From Mesorhizobium sp. (lineage in GTDB: Bacteria > Pseudomonadota > Alphaproteobacteria > Rhizobiales > Rhizobiaceae), in assembly GCA_004020545.1 (NCBI GenBank), contig SAQE01000024.1:19278-83277 (forward strand): 64,000 nucleotides of DNA. Direction: 5' to 3'. Made by a program: the position numbers and the translations under genes. Below, one piece after another: positions 43,896 to 52,941 of the stretch. Positions within the stretch are counted from its first letter, which is position 1. Each line of letters starts with the position of its first letter. The notes below the pieces were generated by a model, which worked only from the letters and a program-made list of their open reading frames with translations, made no database searches and was not told where the DNA came from.

Positions 43896-44834
43896 ATGAC
43901 ATCACCGATGTTCGAAAGAATAGCGCTGGTCGGCATCGGCCTGATCGGTTCGTCGCTCGCCCGTGTCATCCGCCGCGAAGGCCTGGCGCGCCACATCGCC
44001 ATTGCGACGCGCAGCAAATCGACGCTCAAACGAGCCGAGGAACTCGGTCTCGGCGATTCCTACACGACCGAGGCCAAGGAAGCGGCGCGCGATGCCGATC
44101 TCATCATCGTCTCGGTGCCGGTCGGATCGTCCGGCGAGGTCGCCGCCGAGATCGCGCCGGCGCTGAAGAAGGGGGCGATCCTCACCGATGTCGGCTCGAC
44201 CAAGGCCTCGGTGATCGCGCAGATCGAGCCGCATGTGCCGGAGGGCGTGCACTTCATCCCCGGCCACCCGCTGGCGGGCACGGAAAAATCGGGGCCGGAT
44301 GCCGGCTTCGCCGATCTTTTCGACAATCGCTGGTGCATCTTCACGCCGCTGCCGGACACCGATCCGGAGGCGCTGGAGAAGCTGTCGGAGTTCTGGCGGC
44401 GTTGCGGCTCCAACATCGACACGATGGACCCGCAGCATCATGACATGACCTTGGCCATCGTCTCGCATCTGCCGCACATTATCGCCTACAACATCGTCGG
44501 CACCGCCGACGACCTGGAATCGGTGACCAAGACGGAAGTCATCAAATATTCCGCTTCCGGCTTCCGCGACTTCACCCGTCTTGCCGCCTCGGACCCGACC
44601 ATGTGGCGCGACGTGTGCCTGCACAACAAGGACGCGATCCTGGAAATGCTGGCGCGCTTCTCGGAGGATCTGGCCTCGCTGCAGCGGGCGATCCGCTGGG
44701 GCGACGGCGAAAAGCTGTTCGACCTCTTCACCCGCACGCGCGCCATCCGCCGCTCGATCATCGAGGCCGGCCAGGACATCGACGTGCCCGACTTCGGCCG
44801 CCAGGCGGTCGAGCATCCCGACACCAAAACCTGA
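43896..44834 (+). CDS. tyrA: Prephenate/arogenate dehydrogenase family protein
   Basis: 312 residues. The NAD-binding loop VGIGLIGSSLARVIRR is at the N-terminus, and the catalytic His lies in IPGHPLAGTEKSGPDAG; HHDMTLAIVSHLPHIIAYN begins the helical C-terminal domain. It decarboxylates and oxidises prephenate or arogenate in tyrosine synthesis (TyrC-type cyclohexadienyl dehydrogenase is possible). Six bases separate it from hisC, a common pairing in alphaproteobacteria. Confidence 0.93.
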   Translation: MTSPMFERIALVGIGLIGSSLARVIRREGLARHIAIATRSKSTLKRAEELGLGDSYTTEAKEAARDADLIIVSVPVGSSGEVAAEIAPALKKGAILTDVGSTKASVIAQIEPHVPEGVHFIPGHPLAGTEKSGPDAGFADLFDNRWCIFTPLPDTDPEALEKLSEFWRRCGSNIDTMDPQHHDMTLAIVSHLPHIIAYNIVGTADDLESVTKTEVIKYSASGFRDFTRLAASDPTMWRDVCLHNKDAILEMLARFSEDLASLQRAIRWGDGEKLFDLFTRTRAIRRSIIEAGQDIDVPDFGRQAVEHPDTKT

Positions 44835-44858
44835 ATCTCAGCGGCCTTCACGGCTCTG

Positions 44859-45785
44859 TTACGCTGGCGGCCAGTGGGCCGCCATCATCGCCAGCGTTTC
44901 GGCCCGGTCAGGGGCGCCGAGCCGGCCGCCGAAACGCAGGCATTTGAGCGCGGCCGCGGCGCTGGCAAAGCGCAATGCCTGCTCGGGCGGCATCGCTTCG
45001 GCAAGGCCGACGGCAAAAGCGCCGTGGAAGACGTCGCCGGCGGCGAGCGTGTCCACGGCCTTGACCTTCGGCGCCTCGACATGGCGGACGAGGCCGCTTT
45101 CCCGGTCGTGCCACCAGGTTCCGGCAGCGCCTGCCGTCACCGCGATGAAGGCGTCCGTGCGCGAGGCAAGATCGGCACATGCGCTTTCCGGGTCGAGCGC
45201 GTGGCCGCAGACGATGCGCGCCGCAGGTTCCGAGGCGACGATATGCGAGGCTAAAGGCAAGAGCCGCTCCAGCACCTCGACGGGTGCTGTATCGGCGTCG
45301 AGGATCGCCGGACAGCCCGCGTCCCGCGCCGCCGTCAAGGCAAGCGCTGCGGCGCCCGGCCAGCGCACATCCACCAGCACGGCGTCGAAGGCGGAAAGAT
45401 CGGCAAGCGGCAGCGTGTCGGGATCGGCCTGCGCTCGTTCGTCGTAGAACGGCACGATGACGCGCTCACCATGGGCATCGACCAGGATCGCGGCCAACGC
45501 CGAACGCGCGCCGGCGACACGGCGCACGAGGCTGCAATCGACGCCTTCGGCCTCGATCTCTGCAATCAGTTGGTCGCCGACCGCGTCGTCTCCCGCGCTT
45601 GCCCAGAGCGACACGTAGGCGCCAAGGCGATGCGCGGCGCAGGCGGCGCTCGTCGCCATGCCGGAGGCGATCTGGACGCCGTCGCTGGCGATGAACTTGC
45701 CCTGATGCGTGGGAAGCTGATCGACACGCAGGATCGTGTCGAGTGTGAATGCGCCGACGCTGAGCAGTCTGACCGGGCCTGGCAT
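44859..45785 (-). CDS. PfkB-family carbohydrate kinase
   Basis: 308 residues of the ribokinase fold. VGAFTLDTILRVDQLPTHQG opens the lid region, and the C-terminal PfkB signature DTLAAGDVFHGAFAVGLAE holds the catalytic Asp and anion hole. The substrate (ribose, fructose, nucleoside or another sugar) cannot be told. It is the second gene after DUF2125 on this strand, 7 bases apart, and is convergent with tyrA. Confidence 0.9.
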   Translation of the reverse strand: MPGPVRLLSVGAFTLDTILRVDQLPTHQGKFIASDGVQIASGMATSAACAAHRLGAYVSLWASAGDDAVGDQLIAEIEAEGVDCSLVRRVAGARSALAAILVDAHGERVIVPFYDERAQADPDTLPLADLSAFDAVLVDVRWPGAAALALTAARDAGCPAILDADTAPVEVLERLLPLASHIVASEPAARIVCGHALDPESACADLASRTDAFIAVTAGAAGTWWHDRESGLVRHVEAPKVKAVDTLAAGDVFHGAFAVGLAEAMPPEQALRFASAAAALKCLRFGGRLGAPDRAETLAMMAAHWPPA

Positions 45786-45792
45786 CGTCGCC

Positions 45793-46791
45793 CTACTCAA
45801 CCGGCTTGATCTTGCCGAGCGGGATGAAGCCGAGAGAAGCCTTGCCCTTGACGACCTTGAGCGGCATGGACGGCTCGCTGCCGAGCATGGCAATGCCGGC
45901 AAAGCCCTGCTCGATCTCGCTTTTATGCTCGGGAATGGCGCCGGCAAGGATGGCCGCCACCGCCTTGGGGTCCTTGAGCTTGATCGTGAGATTGGCGTCG
46001 ATCAGGCCGTCCGCGTCGACAGAGATTGGCCCGGACACCGTCACGCGCGCCGTCCCCGACGACAGGTCGAGCCTGGCGATGTCGACCGACTGGCCGCGCA
46101 GGCTTTTCGGCGGCGCCGCGATCAGCGCGACGCCATTCTTCACTGTCGCCTCGCCGCCGCCGTCAAGCGCCGGCAGCGCTCGCCCGCCGATCGCGTCGGC
46201 GTCGATCTCGAGATCGGCGAAGCTGCCCGTATAGGTCACATCCTGGCCCTTGGGTTCCAACTGCCCGGCCGCCTTTGCCGCATAGAACAGTTCGGACGGA
46301 TCGGAATCATCTGCCGGGTCGGTCTGGCCCGACAATCCTTCAGCCTGCAGCGAAACGCGCTGTGGCAGGGGCCAGGACAGCCTGACCGTCGCGTGCAGCT
46401 TGTCCCAGTCGATCCAAAGCGGCGGCATGCCTGGCGCCAAGGTTCTGAGTGGTCCCCTGACATCGGCCGCCGGCGACAATGGCTGCGTGATCTGGGCGAC
46501 GGCATTGAAGTTGCCGGTGGAGGCGGCGATGTTCTTGGCGTCATCCTGATAGGCCAGGCTGTCGCAGGAGACAGTGAAGCTCAGCGGATAACCACTGACG
46601 GCAAGGTTGGCGCAGCCGGCGGCGATGCCTTTGGCCTCAAGTTTAGCCGATGCCTGGTCGGCCTCGGTCTTGACCCGGCCGGCGAGGTAGAACCAGCCGG
46701 CGCTGTAAAGCGCGAACAGCACCAGGATGAACGCGGCAAGCCAGAACAGCCGGCGGCGAGGTTTGCGCGATCGCTCGTCACTTGACGTCAT
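45793..46791 (-). CDS. DUF2125 membrane-anchored periplasmic protein
   Basis: 332 residues. A basic N-terminus (DERSRKPRRR) precedes one helix (LFWLAAFILVLFALYSAGWF), and the rest is a long beta-rich periplasmic domain with ANLAVSGYPLSFTVSCDSL, typical of DUF2125. The function is unknown; such proteins are common near aromatic and methionine synthesis genes in Rhizobiales. An in-frame ATG eight codons upstream (46815) is the alternative start. Confidence 0.85.
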   Translation of the reverse strand: MTSSDERSRKPRRRLFWLAAFILVLFALYSAGWFYLAGRVKTEADQASAKLEAKGIAAGCANLAVSGYPLSFTVSCDSLAYQDDAKNIAASTGNFNAVAQITQPLSPAADVRGPLRTLAPGMPPLWIDWDKLHATVRLSWPLPQRVSLQAEGLSGQTDPADDSDPSELFYAAKAAGQLEPKGQDVTYTGSFADLEIDADAIGGRALPALDGGGEATVKNGVALIAAPPKSLRGQSVDIARLDLSSGTARVTVSGPISVDADGLIDANLTIKLKDPKAVAAILAGAIPEHKSEIEQGFAGIAMLGSEPSMPLKVVKGKASLGFIPLGKIKPVE

Positions 46792-46913
46792 GCTGCGGCT
46801 CTCGTTACCCCTCATGCGGCGAGCGGGCTGTTAATTCCACGCACAACAGCGGGGACAGAAGAAGCACCTTACCGGTGCGATGTCGTCACTCGAGTGCGAT
46901 CAGGCTTGGCGAT

Positions 46914-47450
46914 ATGGGCGATTTTTGGGTTTTTGGCTATGGGTCGCTGATCTGGCGGCCGGGATTCGCACATGTCGAGACGCGGCGCGCCCGTCTTTAC
47001 GGCTATCGCCGGTCGCTTTGCGTCTATTCCTTCGTGCATCGCGGCACGCGTGAAAGACCGGGCCTGGTGCTGGGCCTCGACCGTGGCGGCTCCTGCATCG
47101 GCCTCGCCTTTCGCGTGCCCGGCGATTTGCGGAACGAAGTGCTTTCCTATCTGCGCGAACGCGAGCTGGTGACCAACGTCTATCTCGAACGCATGCTCGA
47201 TGTCCGGCTCGACGGGAACGCGGCGGGAGGAGGCCGAACGGTCGAGGCGGTCGCCTACATCGTCGATCGCGCGCATGAGCAATATGCCGGCGGGCTCGAC
47301 GCCAGCCATGCGGCGGAGGTCGTTCGCGGCGCCGTCGGCCAGTCGGGCAGGAACGAGGACTATGTCTTGAGCACGCTCGAACACCTGGAGGCGCTTGGCA
47401 TTCGCGACCACTGGCTGGAGCAGGTGGGGCGGCGGGTAGCGCCTTCGTGA
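46914..47450 (+). CDS. ChaC-like gamma-glutamylcyclotransferase
   Basis: 178 residues starting MGDFWVFGYGSLIWRPGF, the classic YGSL substrate-binding loop, with the probable catalytic Glu in the C-terminal half (NEDYVLSTLEHLEALGI). ChaC enzymes release 5-oxoproline from glutathione in the cytoplasm. The frame is open upstream to 46782, but the ATG at 46914 gives the family start. Repeats occupy the 350 bases after the stop. Confidence 0.92.
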   Translation: MGDFWVFGYGSLIWRPGFAHVETRRARLYGYRRSLCVYSFVHRGTRERPGLVLGLDRGGSCIGLAFRVPGDLRNEVLSYLRERELVTNVYLERMLDVRLDGNAAGGGRTVEAVAYIVDRAHEQYAGGLDASHAAEVVRGAVGQSGRNEDYVLSTLEHLEALGIRDHWLEQVGRRVAPS

Positions 47451-47507
47451 AGGGCATTTCCGGCGAAAACGAGATCGCCTCCAATGCTCTATCTCTTTGT
47501 TTTTTAG

Positions 47508-47684
47508 GCAATCCCGGACGCAAGGCGACGGCGAAGCCGCCGCGCCTAAAGCGCGTCGCGATCTTTCAGATTCGCTCCATGCGCTTTAGGTTTTTGATTT
47601 TACGAATGTCTTTGTCCCGAAACCGGTTCCTTCCCACTTTCGGGAGACATGCTTTAACCCCTGCGCACTTTTGCTGGAATTGCT
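47508..47684. repeat. Family A palindromic repeat, copy 5, interrupted by family B
   Basis: The left part GCAATCCCGGACG and right part GCGCACTTTTGCTGGAATTG are the two halves of a family A element, here about 150 bases apart instead of about 20. A complete inverted family B unit (47545-47656) lies between them, which looks like insertion of B into A. Confidence 0.7.
47545..47656 (-). repeat. Family B palindromic repeat, copy 4 (two-hairpin form)
   Basis: It is the reverse complement of the element at 12379-12485, with only scattered differences: CCTAAAGCGC with GCGCTTTAGG forms one hairpin and the CATGTC-type half follows. Confidence 0.85.
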
Positions 47685-47800
47685 CTGGCCCGATCAAAAA
47701 GCAAAGCCATGCCTTTGACCTCGGCAGGGCACGACCTAGCTTATCGGCAATCCATCCCCCCTGGGCGTTCTGGCCCATCCCAGCATCACGGAGATCAATC

Positions 47801-48748
47801 TTGCAGAAACGCCGTCTCGGTCGCACCGACCTTTCCATCGCGCCGCTGGTTCTGGGGGGCAACGTGTTCGGCTGGACCGCCGACGAGGAGACGTCCTTCG
47901 ACCTCCTCGACCGTTTTGCCGAGGCCGGCTTCAATGCCGTCGACACCGCCGACGCCTATTCGCGCTGGGCTCCGGGCAACAAGGGCGGCGAATCCGAAAC
48001 CATCATCGGCAACTGGATGAAGAGCCGCGGCAACCGCGACAGAATAGTCGTCATCACCAAGGTCGGTTCCGACATGGGGCAGGGCAGGCGGGATTTGTCC
48101 GCGGCCTATATCGAGAAGGCGGTCGATCAATCGCTGAAGCGGCTGCAGACCGATGTCATCGACCTCTATCTGTCGCATTGGCCGGACCCGGCCACGCCTT
48201 ACGAGGAAACGCTCGGCGCCTACCAGCGCCTGCTCGAGAAGGGCAAGATCCGCTATCCGGGCTGCTCCAACCTCGATGCCGGGCAATTGCGCGCGGCTCT
48301 CGATGTCGCCAGCCTGCGGGGTCTGCCGCGTTATGAGGTTCTGCAGCCCGAATACAATTTGTACGACCGCTCCTCGCTGGACGGCGCGCTGCTCGACCTC
48401 TGCAAGGCGCAGGATCTCGGCGTCATCACCTATTTCAGTCTGGCCAAGGGGTTCCTCAGCGGCAAATACCGCAGCAAGGCCGATCTCGGCCAGAGCGAGC
48501 GCGGCGAAGACGTGGCCGAATATCTCAACGAGCGCGGCATGCGCATCCTCTCCGCGCTCGATGCTGCGGCCGGGCGCCACTCGGCCAGGCAGGCGGAAGT
48601 GGCGCTTGCCTGGATCATGGCGCGCCCAGGCATCACCGCGCCGATCGCCAGCGCCACGACACCCGCCCAGATGGACAGCCTGATCCGCGCCGCGTCGCTC
48701 GAGCTTTCCGCCGATGACATGGCCGCGCTCGACCGGGCCAGCGCCTGA
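47801..48748 (+). CDS. Aldo/keto reductase
   Basis: 315 residues, TIM-barrel NADPH-dependent oxidoreductase. RRLGRTDLSIAPLVLGGNVF at the start, GFNAVDTADAYSRWAPG with the catalytic Asp and Tyr, the catalytic Lys in VITKVGS, and His in YLSHWPDP are visible. No ATG exists at the N-terminus: TTG at 47801, preceded by GGAG eight bases upstream, is the likely start. The carbonyl substrate is unknown. The 96-base gap to the LysE-family gene is short. Confidence 0.9.
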   Translation: MQKRRLGRTDLSIAPLVLGGNVFGWTADEETSFDLLDRFAEAGFNAVDTADAYSRWAPGNKGGESETIIGNWMKSRGNRDRIVVITKVGSDMGQGRRDLSAAYIEKAVDQSLKRLQTDVIDLYLSHWPDPATPYEETLGAYQRLLEKGKIRYPGCSNLDAGQLRAALDVASLRGLPRYEVLQPEYNLYDRSSLDGALLDLCKAQDLGVITYFSLAKGFLSGKYRSKADLGQSERGEDVAEYLNERGMRILSALDAAAGRHSARQAEVALAWIMARPGITAPIASATTPAQMDSLIRAASLELSADDMAALDRASA

Positions 48749-48844
48749 CAGAATCGGCAGCGCAAGGTCGCGCACAATCGTCCAAGACCATGCGGGCAGC
48801 CCGCGATAATTCCTGTCGGATCGCGGCAGGAATTGGGGTTCGGC

Positions 48845-49465
48845 ATGGCCGGAGACGTTCTGTCTGGAGCGCAGCCCTGGCAGCAATTGCTGGCGCTGGT
48901 GCTGGCCGCCACCGTCGTCATGGGCAGTCCCGGTCCGGCGACGATCAGCGTCACCGCCGTCGGCGCCGCCTTCGGGCTGCGGCCCTCGCTGCGCTACACC
49001 TCGGGCGTGGTTCTTGGCACGGTCGCCGTGCTTGTCGTGGTGGCCGTCGGCCTGGTCGGCGTGCTCGCCTCGATGCCGGGGCTGGCGCCTTTGCTGACAG
49101 CCGCTTCGGCCGCCTACATCCTCTACCTTGCCTTCAGGATCGCGACGGCGCCGCCGCTTGCCGAAGGAGGAAACAAGGCGGCGCGTCCCACTTTCGCTGG
49201 CGGCTTCATGCTCGCCATCGCCAATCCGAAAGCCTATGTGGCGATCGGCGCCGTGTTCGCCGGCGCTTCGGCGCAGGTCGATGTGCTCGGCCTGCCGGCC
49301 AGGCTGCTGGTACTGGCAGCGATGATCGTCGCCATCCATGTCGTGTGGCTTCTCGCCGGAACGGTTTTCGCGCGGCTGCTGCGCGATCCGCTGGCGTCGC
49401 GGGCCATCAACCTGGTTTTCGCGGCGACGCTGGTGCTGACCACCGCCTTGGCGGCGATGCCGTGA
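48845..49465 (+). CDS. LysE/RhtB-family exporter
   Basis: 206 residues, six hydrophobic helices. The family motif GSPGPATISVTAVGAAFGLR lies near residue 30, and FAGGFMLAIANPKAYVAIGA in the middle is the second conserved block. Members export amino acids or homoserine lactones. The gene is on the strand of the aldo/keto reductase and convergent with plsC, 4 bases between stops. Confidence 0.88.
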   Translation: MAGDVLSGAQPWQQLLALVLAATVVMGSPGPATISVTAVGAAFGLRPSLRYTSGVVLGTVAVLVVVAVGLVGVLASMPGLAPLLTAASAAYILYLAFRIATAPPLAEGGNKAARPTFAGGFMLAIANPKAYVAIGAVFAGASAQVDVLGLPARLLVLAAMIVAIHVVWLLAGTVFARLLRDPLASRAINLVFAATLVLTTALAAMP

Positions 49466-49468
49466 GGG

Positions 49469-50269
49469 TCAGGCTTTCGTCGTTGCCGCGGTGCCAAGCT
49501 CCGCAAGCCGCTTGACCGCCGTCGGCGGCATGGGCGGCGGGTTCGGCGCGCGCGAGGCTTCGACCAGCAGCTCGTCGCAGGCGGCTTCCGTCTCGCCGAT
49601 CAGCCGCTGCATGAATTCCTCCTTGTCGAGCCCGGGCGGGATCGGCGGCAGGAAGCGGGCCTTGATGGTGCCGGGGAAACGCAGGAATTTGCGGCGCGGC
49701 CAGTAGAGGCCGGCGACATGGGCGACCGGCACCACGGGGACGCCGAGCTGGGTATAGAGCTCGACGATGCCGTATTTGTAGGAGGGTTCGGCGCCCGGCG
49801 GGCGGCGTGTGCCTTCGGGGTAGATGATGAGCTGGCGGGGATTGCGCGCCATCTCCGCCTTCGTGGCGGCAACGACCGCCTTCAGCGCCTTCGAGCGGTT
49901 GCCGCGGTCGACCGGGATCATGCGCATCTTCATGATGTACCAGCCGAAGAAGGGGATCCAGGTCAGCTCCCGCTTCAGGATGTACAACGCGTCGTCGAGA
50001 TAGGGAAAAAAGGCGATCGCGTCCCAGAAGGACTGATGCTTGGGCGCCAGGATGAAGGATCCCTCGGGCAGGTTCTCGACGCCCGTGATTTCGCTGCTGG
50101 TGCCAGCGATCTTGTCATAGAGCCACATCGAGGTGCGCGACCAGAATTTCGGCACGAACCAGGCGCGGTGGCGCGGCGACAGGAAAAAGAAGGGCGTCCA
50201 GAAGATCATCTGGACGACCAGGCTGAGATAGAAGGCGAGGTTGAACGCCAGCGAGCGGATGTAAAGCAT
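49469..50269 (-). CDS. plsC: 1-acyl-sn-glycerol-3-phosphate acyltransferase
   Basis: 266 residues. An N-terminal membrane helix (about 8-30) precedes the acyltransferase domain with HX4D motif HQSFWD at 78-83 and EGTR (YPEGTRR) near 155. It makes phosphatidic acid from lysophosphatidic acid at the inner membrane. The ATG at 50269 is chosen since upstream codons run into a repeat. In related genomes plsC lies with ftsE-ftsX-ydcF; here two genes separate them. Confidence 0.9.
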   Translation of the reverse strand: MLYIRSLAFNLAFYLSLVVQMIFWTPFFFLSPRHRAWFVPKFWSRTSMWLYDKIAGTSSEITGVENLPEGSFILAPKHQSFWDAIAFFPYLDDALYILKRELTWIPFFGWYIMKMRMIPVDRGNRSKALKAVVAATKAEMARNPRQLIIYPEGTRRPPGAEPSYKYGIVELYTQLGVPVVPVAHVAGLYWPRRKFLRFPGTIKARFLPPIPPGLDKEEFMQRLIGETEAACDELLVEASRAPNPPPMPPTAVKRLAELGTAATTKA

Positions 50270-50373
50270 GCGGGAAAGAGCCCGGTGTGGAAGTGTGCGT
50301 TGGTTACACCAAGCGCGGGCAAAAAGGAAACGGCGCGGCGGTCGAAACCCGCCTCTACCTCTCTTGTTTTGCC

Positions 50374-50418
50374 GCAATTCCGGACGGAAGACCGCTTCAC
50401 ACTTTTCCTGGAATTGCT
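50374..50418. repeat. Family A palindromic repeat, copy 6
   Basis: GCAATTCCGG / CTGGAATTGC arms around ACGGAAGACCGCTTCACACT. It abuts the LysR gene's stop codon (50419-50421). Confidence 0.85.
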
Positions 50419-51321
50419 TTAAAGCGACCGCGCCAGCCGCTCCTTCAGGCGCGGCGCGGCGAAATCGAGGAAGGCGCGCAGCTTCACCGGCAGCAGGCCC
50501 TGGCCGGCATGCACGAGATTGACCGGCCATGGCGACGGCTCGAACGGCTCGAGCACCACACGCAGCGTGCCCGCGCGCACGGCGGCATCCGCCTGATAGG
50601 AGAGCACCTTCGTCAGGCCGAGACCGGCGATCGCCGCGTCGATGGCCGCCTCGGCGGTGTTGACCCGCAGCCGTGAGCGGACCGGGACCGCGATTTCGCT
50701 TTTGCCGCTGACGAAACTCCATGTCGCGGGGGAGGCAAGCCCTTCGAAGGTTATGCAGTTGTGGCCCGCGAGATCTCGCGGTTCGATCGGCGTGCGGTTT
50801 CCGGCGAGATAGGCCGGGCTGGCGCAGACGATGCGGCGGATCGAGCCGATGCGCTTTGCGACCATGGCTGAATCCGGCAGCTCGCCTATGCGCACGGCGA
50901 GGTCGACATGTTCCTCGACCAATTGGATGATCCGGTCGGACAGCGTCAGGCGGATGTCGACGTCGGGATAGGCGTCCAGAAAAGCAGTGACGACAGGCAG
51001 CACATGCAGGCGACCGAAGACGACCGGCGCGGTGACGGCCAGTTCGCCGGTCGGGCTTATATATTCGCCGGCGGCGGCGCGCTCGGCCTCGCTCACCTCG
51101 CCAAGGATGCGGCGACAAGCGGCCAGATAGGACTGGCCGGCGTCGGTCAAGGCGAGCCGGCGAGTCGAGCGGTTGAGCAGACGCGTCTTGAGGTGTTTCT
51201 CCAGATCGGAAAGCCTGCGGCTGACGGTCGCCAGCGGCATGCCTGCGCGCCGCGCGGCGGCGGAAAGACTGCCGGCGTCCACCGTGGCGACGAACAGGGA
51301 CATGGCGTCGAGGCGATCCAC
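50419..51321 (-). CDS. LysR-family transcriptional regulator
   Basis: 300 residues. A winged helix-turn-helix (SLSAAARRAGMPLATVSRRL) is followed by a substrate-binding domain resembling LysR regulators of the AaeR/YhjC type. The start is taken as GTG 51321, giving V(M)DRLDAMSLFVATVDAG, the usual beginning for this subgroup, with GGAAG upstream. It is divergent from the flavin-fold gene at 51423, which it probably regulates. Confidence 0.88.
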   Translation of the reverse strand: MDRLDAMSLFVATVDAGSLSAAARRAGMPLATVSRRLSDLEKHLKTRLLNRSTRRLALTDAGQSYLAACRRILGEVSEAERAAAGEYISPTGELAVTAPVVFGRLHVLPVVTAFLDAYPDVDIRLTLSDRIIQLVEEHVDLAVRIGELPDSAMVAKRIGSIRRIVCASPAYLAGNRTPIEPRDLAGHNCITFEGLASPATWSFVSGKSEIAVPVRSRLRVNTAEAAIDAAIAGLGLTKVLSYQADAAVRAGTLRVVLEPFEPSPWPVNLVHAGQGLLPVKLRAFLDFAAPRLKERLARSL

Positions 51322-51422
51322 TATTCTTCCATAAAATGGAAAGATGGATTGCAAGTATGCCCTCTACATCCGGATCGTGGAAGGGGCTAAATGCCGTGCT
51401 AGTTGGTCCGAGGAGCGCCGCC

Positions 51423-52040
51423 ATGAATGCCTTTACCAGCGATGTGGCCTTCACGCCCACCGTCAAGGCGATCCAGTCCCGCAAGGGATCACGCGAGGCC
51501 TATGCGCGTGTCGAGGAGCGCGGCGGCTGGCGCGCTACAATCACGCCCGATCTCGCTGCCTTCATCGAGGCGCAGACCAGTGTGTTCCTGGCGACGGCCA
51601 ATGGCGAGGGCCAGCCCTATATCCAGCACCGCGGCGGCCCTGCCGGCTTCCTCAAGGTGCTGGACGAGCGCACGATCGGCTTTGCCGATTTTTCCGGCAA
51701 CCGCCAGTTCATCACCCAGGGCAATTTGCAGGACAATGGCCAGGCCTTCCTGTTCCTGATCGACTACATGCTTCGGCAGCGCATCAAGATCTGGGGCAAG
51801 GCGCGCGTCGTCGAGGACGATGCGGCGCTGACGGCAAGGCTGATGCCCGCAGACTACAAGGCGCGGCCGGAACAGGCGATCCTGTTCACGGTCAGCGCCT
51901 GGGATGCCAATTGCCCCCAGCATATTCCGCAGCGCTTCGAGGCGGCGGACGTGGCCGCGGCCCTTGCCGAACGCGACCGGCGCATTGCAAGTCTCGAGCA
52001 GGAAGTCGCGCGCCTGCGTGGAGGAGCAGCTACGGGATAA
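51423..52040 (+). CDS. Pyridoxamine 5'-phosphate oxidase-fold flavoprotein
   Basis: 205 residues. The split-barrel domain (residues 25-165) contains FIEAQTSVFLATANGEGQPY and QHRGGPAGFLKVLD, typical of the general FMN-binding PNPOx-like group rather than the true vitamin B6 enzyme. The C-terminal 40 residues form an Ala/Arg/Glu coiled-coil tail. Divergent from a LysR gene. The last 11 bases overlap the convergent ydcF gene. Confidence 0.85.
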   Translation: MNAFTSDVAFTPTVKAIQSRKGSREAYARVEERGGWRATITPDLAAFIEAQTSVFLATANGEGQPYIQHRGGPAGFLKVLDERTIGFADFSGNRQFITQGNLQDNGQAFLFLIDYMLRQRIKIWGKARVVEDDAALTARLMPADYKARPEQAILFTVSAWDANCPQHIPQRFEAADVAAALAERDRRIASLEQEVARLRGGAATG

Positions 52041-52782
52041 CGTGGCTCGGCTGCTTTTCGTCCTTGGCCACCGAGGCTTCCGCGAGCGTGATGCCCTCGG
52101 CGCTTGGGCGAAGCGGAACGATGCCGCGCGCCAGCGCCAGCACATATTTGCTGTATTCGGTGAGCAGCACGCGCAACGCCTCCGGCTTGGTCAGCCAGCC
52201 GCCCTTGCCGAGATTGGTGTTGACCACCGGATAGGGTTCGAGCCTGGCGCCATGCAGCAGCCGGCTCATCTCGAGCAGGCTTCGCGGCATGTGATAATTG
52301 TTGGTGACGAGGATGACGCTGCCATAGGCGTGGCTTTCCACCCATTTGGCGCTTTCCTCGGCGTTGCCGACCGTGTCGAGCGCGGCTCGGTCGATGTCGA
52401 CGCAGCAGGAGAACAACTGCTTGTCACCGCCCATCGCCGCCTGCAACTGACGGCGGCTGGCCGAGGGGTGGACGCCGCTGATCAAGAGCCGCTCGCCCTT
52501 GCCCGACGCCAAGAGATCCATCGCGGCGTCGAGCCGCGACTGGCCGCCGGTGAGCACGATGATGGCATCGGCCTTGGCCGGGTTGGCCGGCGTCGTCATG
52601 TTGGAGACCTTGTCGGCAAACCATCCGAAGCCGCCGGCAAAAAGCGCCAACAGGGCAAGCACGAAGAAGCAGCAGATACGAAGCGCAAACCTGAGACGAC
52701 CGGGCCTGGCGGGCGCGGCGGCGCGCGCAAGCGCCGCTGGCATCCGTCCAGCCGTCCCGGTCGAGTCCCGCGCGTCCATCAT
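52030..52782 (-). CDS. YdcF-family (DUF218) protein
   Basis: 250 residues. One N-terminal helix (FALRICCFFVLALLALFAGGF) anchors a DUF218 domain with ADAIIVLTGGQSRLDAAMDL, RLLISGVHPSAS and VILVTNNYHMPRS. Proteins of this group are linked to envelope polysaccharide metabolism (ElyC/SanA relatives). It sits downstream of ftsX on the same strand, a conserved rhizobial arrangement. Confidence 0.87.
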   Translation of the reverse strand: MMDARDSTGTAGRMPAALARAAAPARPGRLRFALRICCFFVLALLALFAGGFGWFADKVSNMTTPANPAKADAIIVLTGGQSRLDAAMDLLASGKGERLLISGVHPSASRRQLQAAMGGDKQLFSCCVDIDRAALDTVGNAEESAKWVESHAYGSVILVTNNYHMPRSLLEMSRLLHGARLEPYPVVNTNLGKGGWLTKPEALRVLLTEYSKYVLALARGIVPLRPSAEGITLAEASVAKDEKQPSHVIP

Positions 52783-52941
52783 CCCAGGCTAATCCTGAAA
52801 CATCCTATGGTTAACCCTGAAATGCGGCCTTTGATAGATAAGGCGGCGCACATTGCGTTACGGCAGTTGCCCACTCTGTGATCGTCGTCCTGCCTGTGCT
52901 TTCAAGCCGGCTGTCGTTGTGTCCCATGGATCGGATCATGA

